From NCBI GenBank assembly GCA_036924085.1, contig JAVGWX010000004.1, positions 40,453,293 to 40,517,292 on the forward strand: DNA of 64,000 nt. The letters run 5' to 3'. Positions 36,115-46,537 of the stretch are shown here, piece by piece. Numbering within the stretch: the first letter of the stretch is position 1; every line of letters starts with the position of its first letter. The translations under genes were made by a program, and so were the position numbers. The notes under the pieces are model-generated. The model did no database searches and had not been told where the DNA came from. It saw only the letters and a list, made by a program, of their open reading frames with translations. Source of the DNA: Ariolimax columbianus. Its lineage: Eukaryota > Mollusca > Gastropoda > Stylommatophora > Arionidae.

Positions 36115-36312
36115 TCCATGTCTTGGGGAGAATCTCAGCACAATGCACGCTCTCAGTAGCACCGTAACACGGGCGCCCGATCTCTACTACCCAGAGATCA
36201 GGTGAAATACCCACAAAGTCCACGAGAAAAAAAATCCCTATCTCCACCGTGATTTGAACCCGCGACCTACACCACCCGAGGCCGACGTCTTATCTGGAAA
36301 TGACTCAGTCCC
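36115..36312 (-). repeat. tRNA-headed SINE family S1 with intact B box
   Basis: On the minus strand: GGGACTGAGTCATTTCCAGA (A box region), then CGCGGGTTCAAATCACGG (B box, GGTTCAAAT), then CTCGTGGACTTTGTGGGT, matching the body of the copy at 13.66 kb, and CTGGGTAGTAGAGATCGGGC. Confidence 0.75.
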
Positions 36313-37035
36313 CATCTTAAACTTGACCAAATCCTACACTGCCTAGCTTGGATGTTTATATCGCTCTGTTATCCTACACCATCTAACCTAGTTTTTTCAT
36401 TATCTGGAGTTTGTGTTGCTTGTTATCGTCATCTCCACAATCATCAGCTGCTGTCGTGTTGCTGCTGTCGTGTTGCTGCTGTTGTTCATCCTAATTTATT
36501 TGGATGACAGTTGTGTAATTCTCAGATTATTTCATGGTGAATGCTACTCAAGAACATTATGGCCATAACTCTGTTCATTTTATTCTTTTTCTGATTGAAT
36601 TTCTTGACAATTTACTTCTTTTTTTTATTTTCTGGTTTTTTTCGTTTGTCTGATATGTCTCACAGTGCCATTCACAGTCATTTGCCTGATTAATAATGAA
36701 GCTCTTGTTTTTAACACAATCATAACAATATTTTAAGTAATTTAATTGTTGAAATACCCATCACTTTATTGAGTTGGTTACTTGTTTATTCTTCCCTACT
36801 CACCATTGATCTTTCCATGCATTTCAATCTGACGCTATTTTTGATTGACAGATTTAGGACAACATACGGAATTATTTATTGGTCTAGTTAAACGAGAGTG
36901 TTAGTTGATAACTCAATTTAATGACATTGAGAAAAAAATTGTCCACCACGTGATATTATCCAGCTCCTGCTTTCTGCTTCATCAGAAGAAGATGATAAAC
37001 ATTTTTGCACTTTGAAGTAGTTTTTCGTACATATA
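36313..37035. other. Non-coding stretch
   Basis: AT-rich; nothing recognised. Confidence 0.5.
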
Positions 37036-38086
37036 TACGAGGTGTATTCAAATTAAACCGGACCAAACTGCACCAAATGAGCATACGTACAATGCGCATG
37101 ATGACGTCACTTCAAGTGTAAGCAGCACGTACCAACCGTCACGTGTGCAAAATGTTATTATCCTCTGACTCATAGTTTCCTAAGCAGACCGTTGAAAATA
37201 TGGCTGGTGTGATACGGAATCGGTCCAGAGTTGATCAGCAAGCAGTGATTCCGTTTCTAACAGCTGAAGGATGTCGACCAGTTGACATGCATCGCAGAAT
37301 GCAGACAATGTATGGTGACAACAGTGTGGTCGAAGACAACAGCGAAGAACTGGACAATGATGTTTAAAGAGTTAACGAAAGATCTTCAGAGACCAGGTCA
37401 GGCGCATATTGTTGAGAGAAAAGATGCCAAAATTGATACAGCAATTCAAGTGGGCTGTCGTCGGAGCTTACATTCTTTAGCAGAGGAATTCGCTGTGTCG
37501 CTAGGGACAATTCAAATGGGGGTTAGCAAGAAACTGAAGTATCAGAAGGTGTGTTCACAATGGATACCTCAGTTGCTGATCAATCACCATAAGGAAGAAC
37601 GCATGGGATGAAGTTTGAACCACGTTCTGCGATACGAAGAGGAGGGTGATTGGTTTCTTTTGCGCATAGTGGCAGGCGATGGATCGTGGTACCACCACTA
37701 TGAACCAAGCAGTAAAACTGCTACAGACGATCTTTCGTTAACTCACGTCCTTCTTTAAACATCGTTGTTCAGTTCTTCACTGTTGTCTTCGACACACTTT
37801 TGTCACCATACACTGCCTGCAATCTGCGATGAATGTCAACTGGTCGACATCCTCCAGCTGTTAGAAACCTAATCACCGCTCCCTGATCAACTCTGGACGG
37901 ATTTCGTATCACACTTGTCATGTTTGCAATGGTCTGCTAAAGAAACTATGAGTCGGAGGATAATGACATTTTGCAAACTTGGGGGTTGGTATGTGCTTTG
38001 TACACTTGAAGGGACGTCATCATGTGCCTCGAATTTATGTTCACGTAGTGCAGTTCGGTCCGGTTTCATTTGAACACGCCTCATAT
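37036..38086. mobile_element. Fold-back mariner element
   Basis: The left arm (37036-37386, plus) and right arm (37728-38086, minus) are inverted copies of the same 5' end of a mariner element, from the TA target through the terminal repeat (ACGAGGTGTATTCAAATTAA left; ATGAGGCGTGTTCAAATGAA right, read inward) into the transposase start. Left arm coding begins with MAGVIRNRSRVDQQAV and AEGCRPVDMHRRMQTMYGD, the N-terminal helix-turn-helix of mariner/SETMAR-type transposases. The plus strand continues through the centre with RPGQAHIVER, LKYQKVCSQWIP and VAGDGSWYHHYEPSSK, the block with the first catalytic Asp (normally GDETW). There the coding stops, 5 bp before the inverted arm. Frame breaks make it inactive; the C-terminal third and 3' end are absent. 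Confidence 0.8.
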
Positions 38087-39127
38087 ATACACATAGATTC
38101 GAACACATTCATTTGAAGGTGAATAGGATGCATTACTTTACTGAGTAAACAATAAAGATTATGTTATGCAAAAATACTTAATTAATGACGTATGAGCATG
38201 TTGTTGTGCAATGAGTTAATTAATAGATAAAGGTAGGCGTTTGTTAATTACATCATTATACGAAGTAAACATGCGAGCTAAAAGTTGCGTAGATCAAATA
38301 CAGCAATGGAGGTGATATTATAAAAATAAGCAAACTATGATGCCGGTGTTATTTTTGAACCAGATTTACAAGGTGCTGCCACTCCGCATCTAACAACAAT
38401 AAAAGGAGTGCTGGCAGCAGAGTCACAGGTGGCAGAAAACTGAATATGACGCAGGCCACAATCGGGGATTGAATCTAAAGTTTGAGCCCGTGTCGTCCCG
38501 CCTGACGTCAGGTCAGAGCTTCGACAATAAAACACGTGCCCCATGTCATAATAAATAGAATACAAGGCGTGCACAGAAAGTATGAGATCTTTTAATATTT
38601 GTAGAGTCCCCTATATAGGTTTTGATTTATCTAAAATTTAGCATTTTGAAATTGCGAATTTTAAATTTTGTAACATCACAAATTTACAGTAGTTCCTGTT
38701 AGCATTACCAATTACGTGTGTTGTAATTGATGAATGTCAGAGTTGCGCTGTACATTTTGATGCTTGTGAAGAAATAAAACCCAAAGGCAGGATACAGGCT
38801 TTAGGAAGGATATCTACTGGGTGAGTCTTGTCTCTTGTTATGCTGACCAAGTATATTTGTTAAAAGATTATTAAGTTTGACTTCTGAAGATATAGGTGTG
38901 TTATTGTAGACACCAACGTACTTTGTGTTGCTTATACGTACTATTTCACTTGATTTTTATACATGTTATGCGAAGGTAGAGTATGTGTTTTTAAAGTTCC
39001 CACTTAGACAATCCGCCTCCACTCTATACTGTAGAAGTTTAGCAAAGCAGTAGTAGTTGATTGGCGCTAATCGTGCTGAGGTGTGGCCACTTAGGTTTAT
39101 TTGGTAGCGGGTTGCAGAGGCGTATCT
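38087..39127. other. Non-coding stretch
   Basis: AT-rich. A possible tRNA-like B box on the minus strand near 38465 (AGATTCAATCCCCG) is too isolated to call. Confidence 0.45.
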
Positions 39128-39240
39128 TACATCCGAGAGCGTATTTGAGAAGATGGACCAGAGTCCTCATTGTTATATTACAATGTGAAACTCCACAGTA
39201 AGCTCACCACTATAGGGACTTAATGTCCATCTTCATCTTG
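39128..39240 (+). repeat. RptG copy 1
   Basis: TATTTGAGAAGATGGACC, CTCCACAGTAAGCTCACCAC and TAGGGACTTAATGTCC align with 61748-61850 in the same orientation, diverged. Confidence 0.55.
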
Positions 39241-39649
39241 TTGGCCAGACTGCTTTCCAGGAATATGAACGTCTGAGAACCTGAGGTGAGGTCCTGATTA
39301 GTACGTTTCGCCAGATTGTGATTACTTTTCACTCACAGAGGTGTGGCAGAAAATAACATCTGCTTATTCTTCTCAGTCCAGTTCCAGTCATTTTCTCGGG
39401 TGGTTTTTTAAGATTTGTTTAATTTTTGTCACACAAGTAGAAGGTGATTATTGTTAGAAATCTGATTCTATAACGCAATGTCTTGTCATGGTTGTTGCTA
39501 TTAGTGTAACACGAATAATGCAACAGGCCAATCACATGCATGTCTTCCAATTTGGTTACCAGTAACAGCAGAGAAACAATTTCACTGATCTAAGGTAGAA
39601 GTCAGGCACGGTGGTCTGCAGTCTTGCAGGACATTAAGTGCGGTCTATT

Positions 39650-41230
39650 CATAGTTGGTTGGTTATCGATCCAGCGGCCTATGGGCTACTGTCTTTTGGT
39701 CCAATGCCATATAGTTGTATCTGCAAGTGTTTGTAAGCTGTTGTTTAGTTCCGTACAAAGTGTTCCATTTGTCTGGCCTCGGAGGAAGAAGCTCTTTCCT
39801 AACACCTGCAAGGGCCGGACAGTCACAAAGATGATGTTCAACAGTTTCATAGGGATGTGTGCACAGCCGGTACTCTGGCGCATGTTCTAGTTGGATTCTG
39901 TTCAAGTGGCTGTTAAGTTGTATGTGTTGAGTGCGAAATCGGAAAATGGTGCTTTGGTCTCTCCTTTTCATGAGGTTGATGTTGTCTTTAGGATTTGGGA
40001 TGGTCATGTGTTTGTAGATTTCTCTCCCAGTATTTTCCATTGCCCGTCTATTCTGCCAGGCCTCTTTGTTTCCAGTCTTCAGTGGTTGTTTGACTGTCTG
40101 TAGGGCTGCTGGTGTGTATTGTTGCTCTTGACTTGTTCCTTCTTAGCCAGTCTGTCTGTCTTGTTCCTGTCAGGTGTATTTGAATGGCCATTGTACAACC
40201 ATTCTGAGTAGGTGGGATGTAAGAAGTTGGTTGGCATCTAGGGATATTTAGGTAAGTTCAGGCCTACAGTAACCACCGTCTTCCAGAGCTTGAAGGGCAG
40301 ATAATGAGTCTGTAAAGATTACGATGCTTTAGGCTTTTGATGGGAAAGCATCAAATACAGTCCTTAAGTGGTGCAGAGCTACTTCCAATGCTGTTTATTC
40401 TGCCTCATAATTTGAACATATCTCCCCACAGGCATCAAACAGCTCATCAGATGTTCTGTCTGGATACTCTATGTAGACTCCATATCCTACTTCAATTGTA
40501 GCTTTAAAAGCAGATCCATCAGTATAGACATGTATCCATTCTTCTGGGTAGGTGTCAATCGTTCTGTGACTGGATCAGCACTTCTTGACGTATTATCTGT
40601 TAGTTTTGTTTGAATTTCTGGCATTTTAAAACATATATCGGGGTGGTAAATTCTTGTTGCTCTGTGTTTCTTGTCTTGTGTCTGGGACGTGATATCTGTC
40701 TTTAATCTTACTGACGTGGTGAAGGACTGACGTTGTTTCATTCTATGCTTTTTCTGGCATTATTATATAAGCCTTCTATTGGGGTGGTCTTTGTTCATTC
40801 TCTTTTACTCCTCTCATAAACTTCCATAGCAGCCACATCTCTTCGCATCTCAAGTGGGTTCTACATTCACATGAATTTCACATGCCGCAGTAAGCGTTGG
40901 CCTCATTGCTCCACTAATAAGGCATAGGGCATTGTTCTGCACTCTGTCCAGGGACTCTACATTAGTCTGTGAGCATGTTGTCATGAGTGTATTGCTGTAT
41001 TCTAAAGCAGAGCGTACATATCCAAGATACAAGCCTCTCAGAGTGTCCTCGTCTGATCCCCATGCTATACCAGCGAGCCCTTTCAATAACTGTAGCCGCC
41101 TCAATGCTTTATTTTTTGAATTTGGAACAAGATATGTAGGCTCCTCATCTCTGGGCAATTTCTGTTTGCCGAAACTCAGACTGATATTTTCATGGCTACT
41201 TTGTGGCTATTGGTAAAGATAGTGTAAACA
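39650..41230 (-). pseudogene. Non-LTR retrotransposon 3' half with RNase H domain
   Basis: Reading on the minus strand from 41230: reverse transcriptase thumb (KALRRLQLLKGLAGIAWGSD, LRGLYLGYVRSALEYSNTLM, LDRVQNNALCLISGAMRPTL), then after frame breaks an RNase H domain (HVYTDGSAFKATIEVGYGVY; NYEAE; VIFTDSLSALQALE near 40270-40530). It ends with a C-terminal Cys/His segment (STIFRFRTQHIQLNSHLNRI, YRLCTHPYETVEHHLCDCPA) at 39663-40040. RNase H residues Asp (YTDGS), Glu (AE) and Asp (FTDS) are visible, although a stop follows YEAE. The catalytic palm of the RT is missing (5' truncation). Confidence 0.85.
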
Positions 41231-41361
41231 GTCTTTTCAGATTTGACAATGCTCATGCACTTTTCTCAGGTCTCCATTTAATCTTTTAATGTGGTGACAA
41301 GAGCTATTCTCAATACAGCATTGCAAAGCATCCCAAGGGGCTGTAGGAAGTAGGTCTATTC

Positions 41362-41417
41362 ATAATAATGTTCGCTTGGACATCTTAGGTCCGTTGCGTC
41401 GATCGAGCGCTACCATG
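41362..41417 (-). repeat. RptD 3' end fragment
   Basis: ATAATAATGTTCGCTTGGAC and GGTCCGTTGCGTCGATCGAG followed by CGCTACCATGG match the start of the RptD copy at 29.5 kb, again beside an AAT run. Confidence 0.55.
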
Positions 41418-41618
41418 GCCTTGTGATGCAGCATACAAGAACACTCCAAGTTGCAATTCTCATTGCGCTTCCAATGTTCTGGGATCCCTGGCAGCTTGTG
41501 GTGTCATGGTAAGTGTGTCGACCAAGGCCCCTGTGGACTCCTTGATGGGAGCCAAATGCTCCGCTGCCATTTACGAGGGACGAAAGGATTGAAAGCATCA
41601 TTCAGCGTGCGAACGATG

Positions 41619-42077
41619 TGTCTTGGTCATGTTGCTAATCGGATAGGGTCCAATCTCTGCCGGATGATGTGTCTTGCTCATGTTGCTAATCGGACAGAGC
41701 CTAGTCTCTGCCGTGCGATGTGTCTTGGTCATGTTGCTAATCGGACAGGGTCCATTCTCTGCCGGATGATGTGTCTTGCTCATGTTGCTAATCGGACAGA
41801 GCCTAGTCTCTGCCGTGCGATGTGTCTTGGTCATGTTGCTAATCGGACAGGGTCTAATCTCTGCCGGATGATGCGTCTTGGCCATGTTGCTAATCGGACA
41901 GAGCCTAGTCTCTGTCGTGCGATGTGTCTTGGTCATGTTGCTAATCGGACAGGGTCCAATCTCTGCCGGATGATGTGTCTTGCTCATGTTGCTAATCGGA
42001 CAGGGCGCAATGTCTGCCGTGCGATGTGTCTTGGTCATGTTGCTAATCGGACAGGGTCCAATCTCTGCCGTACGACG
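41619..42077. repeat. 51-bp minisatellite with alternating unit types
   Basis: Nine units of 51 bp containing CATGTTGCTAATCGGACAG. Units alternate between an A form (GGTCATG..AGGGTCCAATC) and a B form (GCTCATG..AGAGCCTAGTC), so the higher-order period is 102 bp. Both strands stay open (+ 41451-42137, unit CLGHVANRTGSNLCRMM; - 41598-42038) because 51 is a multiple of three. I see no start context, domain or second exon to support a protein. Confidence 0.9.
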
Positions 42078-42594
42078 TGTAAGTCCATTATTAAAGGAAT
42101 CCCAATATTGCAGAACAAATGCTTTTATTGTTATTAATATGTTTTTGTTCGTCTGTTATTGCTACTTTTAAAATCTTAAAATGAACATATTTAAAATACC
42201 AAAGACTAAAATAAGATTCAATGAAATAATCCCCCCGTTTAACAGCCACAAATAAAACTTTAGTAAGTCATAAGGACTATTTTGACAACTGCTATGATAA
42301 AGATTTAGTTTTAGTGTGACTCAAGACTATCCATAACTTTTTCCCTTCTGACTAGCGCCATTACACAGCGAGGCTGCTCGTCAGTAGTCCGTTGTGTCCG
42401 GTACGTCAGTCTATTCTACACTTGTGAACGTACGCATGGTTTTCCGTTTGAAGTGAAATTTGAGGATAGTTACATAACCTGAACGTATCCGGGTATGTAT
42501 AAATAATATTTAAAAGCATTCCGTCCTCCTAACAACTCATCGCCGAAACGTAGGCAAGAAACCTAACTATATCACATACACATTTTTTATTCAA
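42078..42594. other. Non-coding stretch
   Basis: Nothing recognised. Confidence 0.5.
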
Positions 42595-42790
42595 TTTTTA
42601 AGTTAGTTAGTACATAGTACCCGGTTCGAATCCCACTTGTATTCCAGTTTGGCAGACATGTTTGTTTTTTTCCTCGCTCCTTCATGTACGGAAAGTAATG
42701 GCAAAATTCCGTACTGCCCACTTCGCCAAGAAACTTGTAACGGCCAAATAAGTGGTTGTTAGAAGCGACGTTTTGCAAAGGAGATGCTTA
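42595..42790 (+). repeat. SINE fragment with B box
   Basis: CCCGGTTCGAATCCCAC at 42619 is a perfect Pol III B box (GGTTCGAATCC); the preceding A box region TTAGTTAGTACATAG is weak. The body is not shared clearly with the other SINEs here. Confidence 0.45.
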
Positions 42791-43732
42791 TTACTTAGTA
42801 CACAGTAGTTCGATTTTTAGAAAATAATGTACATTTTGAATTCCCGAAGTGCACCTAATTGAAGTTTCTTCATTGCGACCTTATTCGGTTTACAGCTAAC
42901 TGCGGCCATCCAACATGATAAGGCCTCACACCCTTGCTCTGGCTTCCCTCTATCAAACATCTAGACCACAAGGCCAGGGAGGACGACTACGAAGATATAC
43001 AATACAATTCTGTTTTTGTCTGACAAAACATATCTATAGGAAAGGATAACTGTCTGATTGATTGATTTCCCCCTAATTCAGTTTGCAAGGAATATCTTAT
43101 ACTAGATGCGAACACATCACTTGTAGAGACAGAGAAACATTAAAAGGCAGGTAGACTCATTGGCATACCTAGAGTTTGTGCCACCTGAGACGGTCCCTGA
43201 GTTAGCCGTTCCTCTAAATACACATCCCACATACTTCATTTAAAAGTCAAAGAGACGTTTATGAAAATAAATTAAGACATCATGTTTATTTCAGAAGTGA
43301 AAAATGTAATTTCACTATTCTACAATGTTATTTTACTGTTAGCAAAATTGTCTATGATATTGTTGAAGATTATTTGGTCCATCAGTTGCTGTTCCATAGA
43401 CAGTATGGCAAGCATTTCTAACCTTGAGGTACTAGCTGTACATCTTAAGTAATTGTTAATTAATTTTAATATCTAAAAAATTCTTCTCACAACTAACAAA
43501 GATAACAAGAACTGTGAGAAAAACTCGTAGTAGTATTACAATCATTGGGACTGAGTTCCTAACAATTAATCTGTGAATACACAGCACACATTCAAGATGC
43601 TGTTCCATTCTCATTCTTCTTTCTACATCGACGATGACGCTCCATTGCTGTCCCCAGACCATCACACATTTCTTTATCATGGGTTATTTAATGAACAGCT
43701 CGATCGTCCCTATCTTCCACTGTTGGGATTTG
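42791..43732. other. Non-coding stretch
   Basis: AT-rich, nothing recognised. Confidence 0.5.
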
Positions 43733-43817
43733 TAGTGAAACGGTCAGGTCAGGTCAGGTCATCCCGTAACCGGTGAGGTCGTTGGGGCACACATGCAGAC
43801 ATCCCCACAACTCCACG

Positions 43818-44771
43818 TCATCCCTCTCTGTCAGATGCCGCTGCCTGTGACTCTTCTGGTCGGAGACTGGTCCATTCTTTTATGTTGTCCTCCCATCTCT
43901 TTTTGGGCCGGCCTCTTCGTCGTCTGCCATGCACCTTCCCGTGGAGGATTGTGTTTGCAAGACCATTTGATCTCGATATGTGACCGTACCAAGTGAGTTT
44001 CCTTCTTTTGACAGTTGCCAAGAGATCTTCGAAAGGCCCTATTGCCGTTGTAATTCTATTTCGGATTTCCTCGTTTGTAACTCGATCTGTGTACGTGACG
44101 TTTAAAAGTTTTCGGAAACATCTCATCTCCAAGGCCTGTATCCTTCGTTGAAGGTCAGCTGTAACTGTCCATGTCTCACACGCATAAAGACATATTGACA
44201 GGACCAGTGTACGCATTAATCTGATTTTCGTACGTAGTGCTAACCGTTTATCTTGCCAGATTTTGTTAAGCCGTGCAAGCGCCGCTATTGTCTGTGATAT
44301 TCTGGCCAATACTTCACATTTTGATCCTTCATCACTGACAAACGACCCAAGATATTTAAAACGGTTAACTACTTCGAGTTCCTGACCGTTAGCTTTTATC
44401 TTGCTGTTGAAGCCCGTAGCGTTGTTTGTCATTAATTTTGTCTTTCCAGCGTTTATCTCCATACTATAGTCAAGAGCTGTTTCATCGAGCCTTCTGACCC
44501 ATTCCTGGAGTTCTGCTTCTGAACCCGCCAACCCGTCGATATCATCTGCAAAACGAAGGTTTGTAATCGTTGGGCGGCCCCCTATCTTGACAGTACCAAC
44601 GTGACCTCTAAGTGCCTCACTCATAATTCCTTCAAGGAATATATTGAAAAGAGTTGGAGAGAGTGTACACCCCTGTCTCACACCAACTGATGTGCGAAAC
44701 CAGTCTCCTCGCCTCCCATTCACAAGAACTGCACTAGACGCCTTGATATACAGGTGTTCATAGTTGCCCAA
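43818..44771 (-). pseudogene. Reverse transcriptase fragment of the RTE-like element
   Basis: This 317-codon open frame is the longest in the window. It covers RT palm motifs from GVRQGCTLSP through FADDIDGLAG and the thumb to the C-terminal RPKKRWEDN segment. The start (TTG/ATG near 44771) is not a natural start, because the sequence upstream in other frames is still RT. Comparison with the relict at 8862-9059 (ERWRG..SSSVPQRP) shows that the original frame continued past the present TGA to about 43755. Confidence 0.9.
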
Positions 44772-44842
44772 AGCGCTTTATGCCATACCCTATCAAACGC
44801 CTTCTTAAAATCCACAAACACATGATACAGTGTTTGCTGCTG

Positions 44843-45205
44843 TTATTTCTCGCTTAGCAGCCTTAAATTAAATATCTGTTCTGTAGTGCTTCTTCCCTGT
44901 CTGAACCCTGCTTGCTCCTCGGCAAAAATGTTCTCTGCTTGGGGTTTCAATCGGTCGAGGATTAATTTAAGCATGACCTTGCTAGGGTGGCTAATGAGGC
45001 TTATTGTTCTGTAATTTTGGCACAGCTTTAGGTTTCCAGACTTATGTAGCGGTATAACTATTGATTTCGTCCATAAGTTCGGCCAGTTTCCTGTCGCCCA
45101 TATTTTGTTACAGATGTGTGTCAGGCCTTCCACCACTACCTCTCCACCTGCTTGTAAGAGCTCTGCTGGTATATTGTCCACGCCGGCCGCCTTCCATCTT
45201 CTCAA
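44843..45205 (-). pseudogene. Reverse transcriptase fingers of the RTE-like element
   Basis: Open frame with RRWKAAGVDNIPAELLQAGG, WTKSIVIPLHKSGNLKLC, NYRTISLISHPSKVMLKLI and GFRQGRSTTEQIFNLRLLSE: RT motifs 0 to 2a. It ends at a stop just before motif A, which follows in another register. Confidence 0.9.
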
Positions 45206-45584
45206 TGTCTTTACCTCTGCAATTACCTCTTCCTTCGTTATCAGTTGGTTATCCTCTATATGTGTTGGTGTTGGGGGGAATGTTTTCTCAGGTTTGTTTC
45301 GCCCTTAATAGTGAAACGGTAACCAGGTGTAAACAATGGTTGCTATGGAAAATTGGGTGAAGAGTGACTATATGAACATGAATATTATGGAAACACGAAG
45401 GCTTTAACATTTGCAATAATTTTGTGGATGTAGTAGTTTAATTAATGTAGTTTCCAAAATTGCATTAAACTGTAAGTGTTAAATTTCACCAATACTCCTC
45501 ATATGCTTGAGGATCGGAGTGTGTGGGAGGCGCAGGGGCGGTTGGCTGGTGGTGTACTCTACCTACAGCAATTGGGCATGGTGA

Positions 45585-45920
45585 CTAACAACTGGTCAGG
45601 CAAAACATACCGATCAGACATGTTAGTCAGAGTCAGGCAGAATGTACTGGACAAGACCCTCACCTCGACTTCACCGTAGTCCTCTCTGGAAACGAACTGT
45701 TTTCACGGCAGCCTAGCTAAGGAGATGGGAGATCTACGTGATCCCCGTAGTAGTGAACGACACGCAGATGAAGCCAAGCATCGCATAACTCCCTGGAGGA
45801 CCCCAGGCCACATTTATCCGCACGCTCGGGATGTGAGGAAAGCTCCAACGACCCGCCACGAAACGTTATTTTCAGGACGCACAAAAAAGTAATCCTACTC
45901 ATTATGAGTATTCAACAACA
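45585..45920 (+). repeat. RptB copy c
   Basis: GACTAACAACTGGTCAGGCA and CGATCAGACATGTTAGTCAG, one VNTR-like unit only, then the body CTCTCTGGAAACGAACTGTT, CCCGTAGTAGTGAACGACAC, CGCACGCTCGGGATGTGAGG and ACTCATTATGAGTATTCAAC with a CAACAAC tail. It is the cleanest single-unit copy. Confidence 0.85.
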
Positions 45921-46537
45921 GTAAACATAATAACAGCAACTAAGCACTTGTGATTGTTTTAACAACAGTAAACATAATAACAGCAACTAAGCACTTGTTG
46001 TGATTGTTTTAACAACAGTAAACATAATAACAGCAACTAAGCACTTGTGATTGTTTTAACAACAGTAAACATAATAACAGCAACTAAGCACTTGTTGTGA
46101 TTGTTTTAACAACAGTAAACATAATAACAGCAACTAAGCACTTGTGATTGTTTTAACAACAGTAAACATAATAACAGCAACTAAGCACTTGTGATTGTTT
46201 TAACAACAGTAAACATAATAACAGCAACTAAGCACTTGTGATTGTTTTAACAACAGTAAACATAATAACAGCAACTAAGCACTTGTTGTGATTGTTTTAA
46301 CAACAGTAAACATAATAACAGCAACTAAGCACTTGTGATTGTTTTAACAACAGTAAACATAATAACAGCAACTAAGCACTTGTGATTGTTTTAACAACAG
46401 TAAACATAATAACAGCAACTAAGCACTTGTGATTGTTTTAACAACAGTAAACATAATAACAGCAACTAAGCACTTGTGATTGTTTTAACAACAGTAAACA
46501 TAATAACAGCAACTAAGCACTTGTTGTGATTGTTTTA
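45914..46537 (+). repeat. 47/50-bp minisatellite grown from the RptB tail
   Basis: Thirteen near-identical units of AACAACAGTAAACATAATAA, CAGCAACTAAGCACTTG and (TTG)TGATTGTTTT. Units differ almost only by a TTG insertion (47 or 50 bp). The first unit starts inside the CAACAAC tail of RptB copy c. Confidence 0.95.

Larger units (their letters stand above)
43745..45308 (-). mobile_element. 5'-truncated RTE-like retrotransposon with 12-bp target-site duplication
   Basis: TAGTGAAACGGT occurs exactly at 43733-43744 and 45309-45320, directly flanking the element. Minus-strand coding starts inside the reverse transcriptase (KPEKTFPPTPTHIEDNQL, then 45205-44843 RRWKAAGVDNIPAELLQAGG, YRTISLISHPSKVMLKLILD, EEQAGFRQGRSTTEQIFNLR). 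After a stop and shift it reads HVFVDFKKAFDRVWHKALW (motif A). The frame 44771-43818 holds GVRQGCTLSPTLFN, FADDIDGLAG (motif C, intact), FKYLGSFVSDEGSK and RGRPKKRWEDNIKEWTSLR. The element ends in (GACCT)n. About 15 residues are missing after motif A, and the Trp codon after DREG has become TGA. The N-terminal endonuclease was not copied. Confidence 0.92.

Noticed and set aside
41451..42137. 228-codon open frame as a repeat-protein gene
   Set aside because: Nine 51-bp units are open on both strands because the unit length is a multiple of three; no supporting domain, start context or exon structure.
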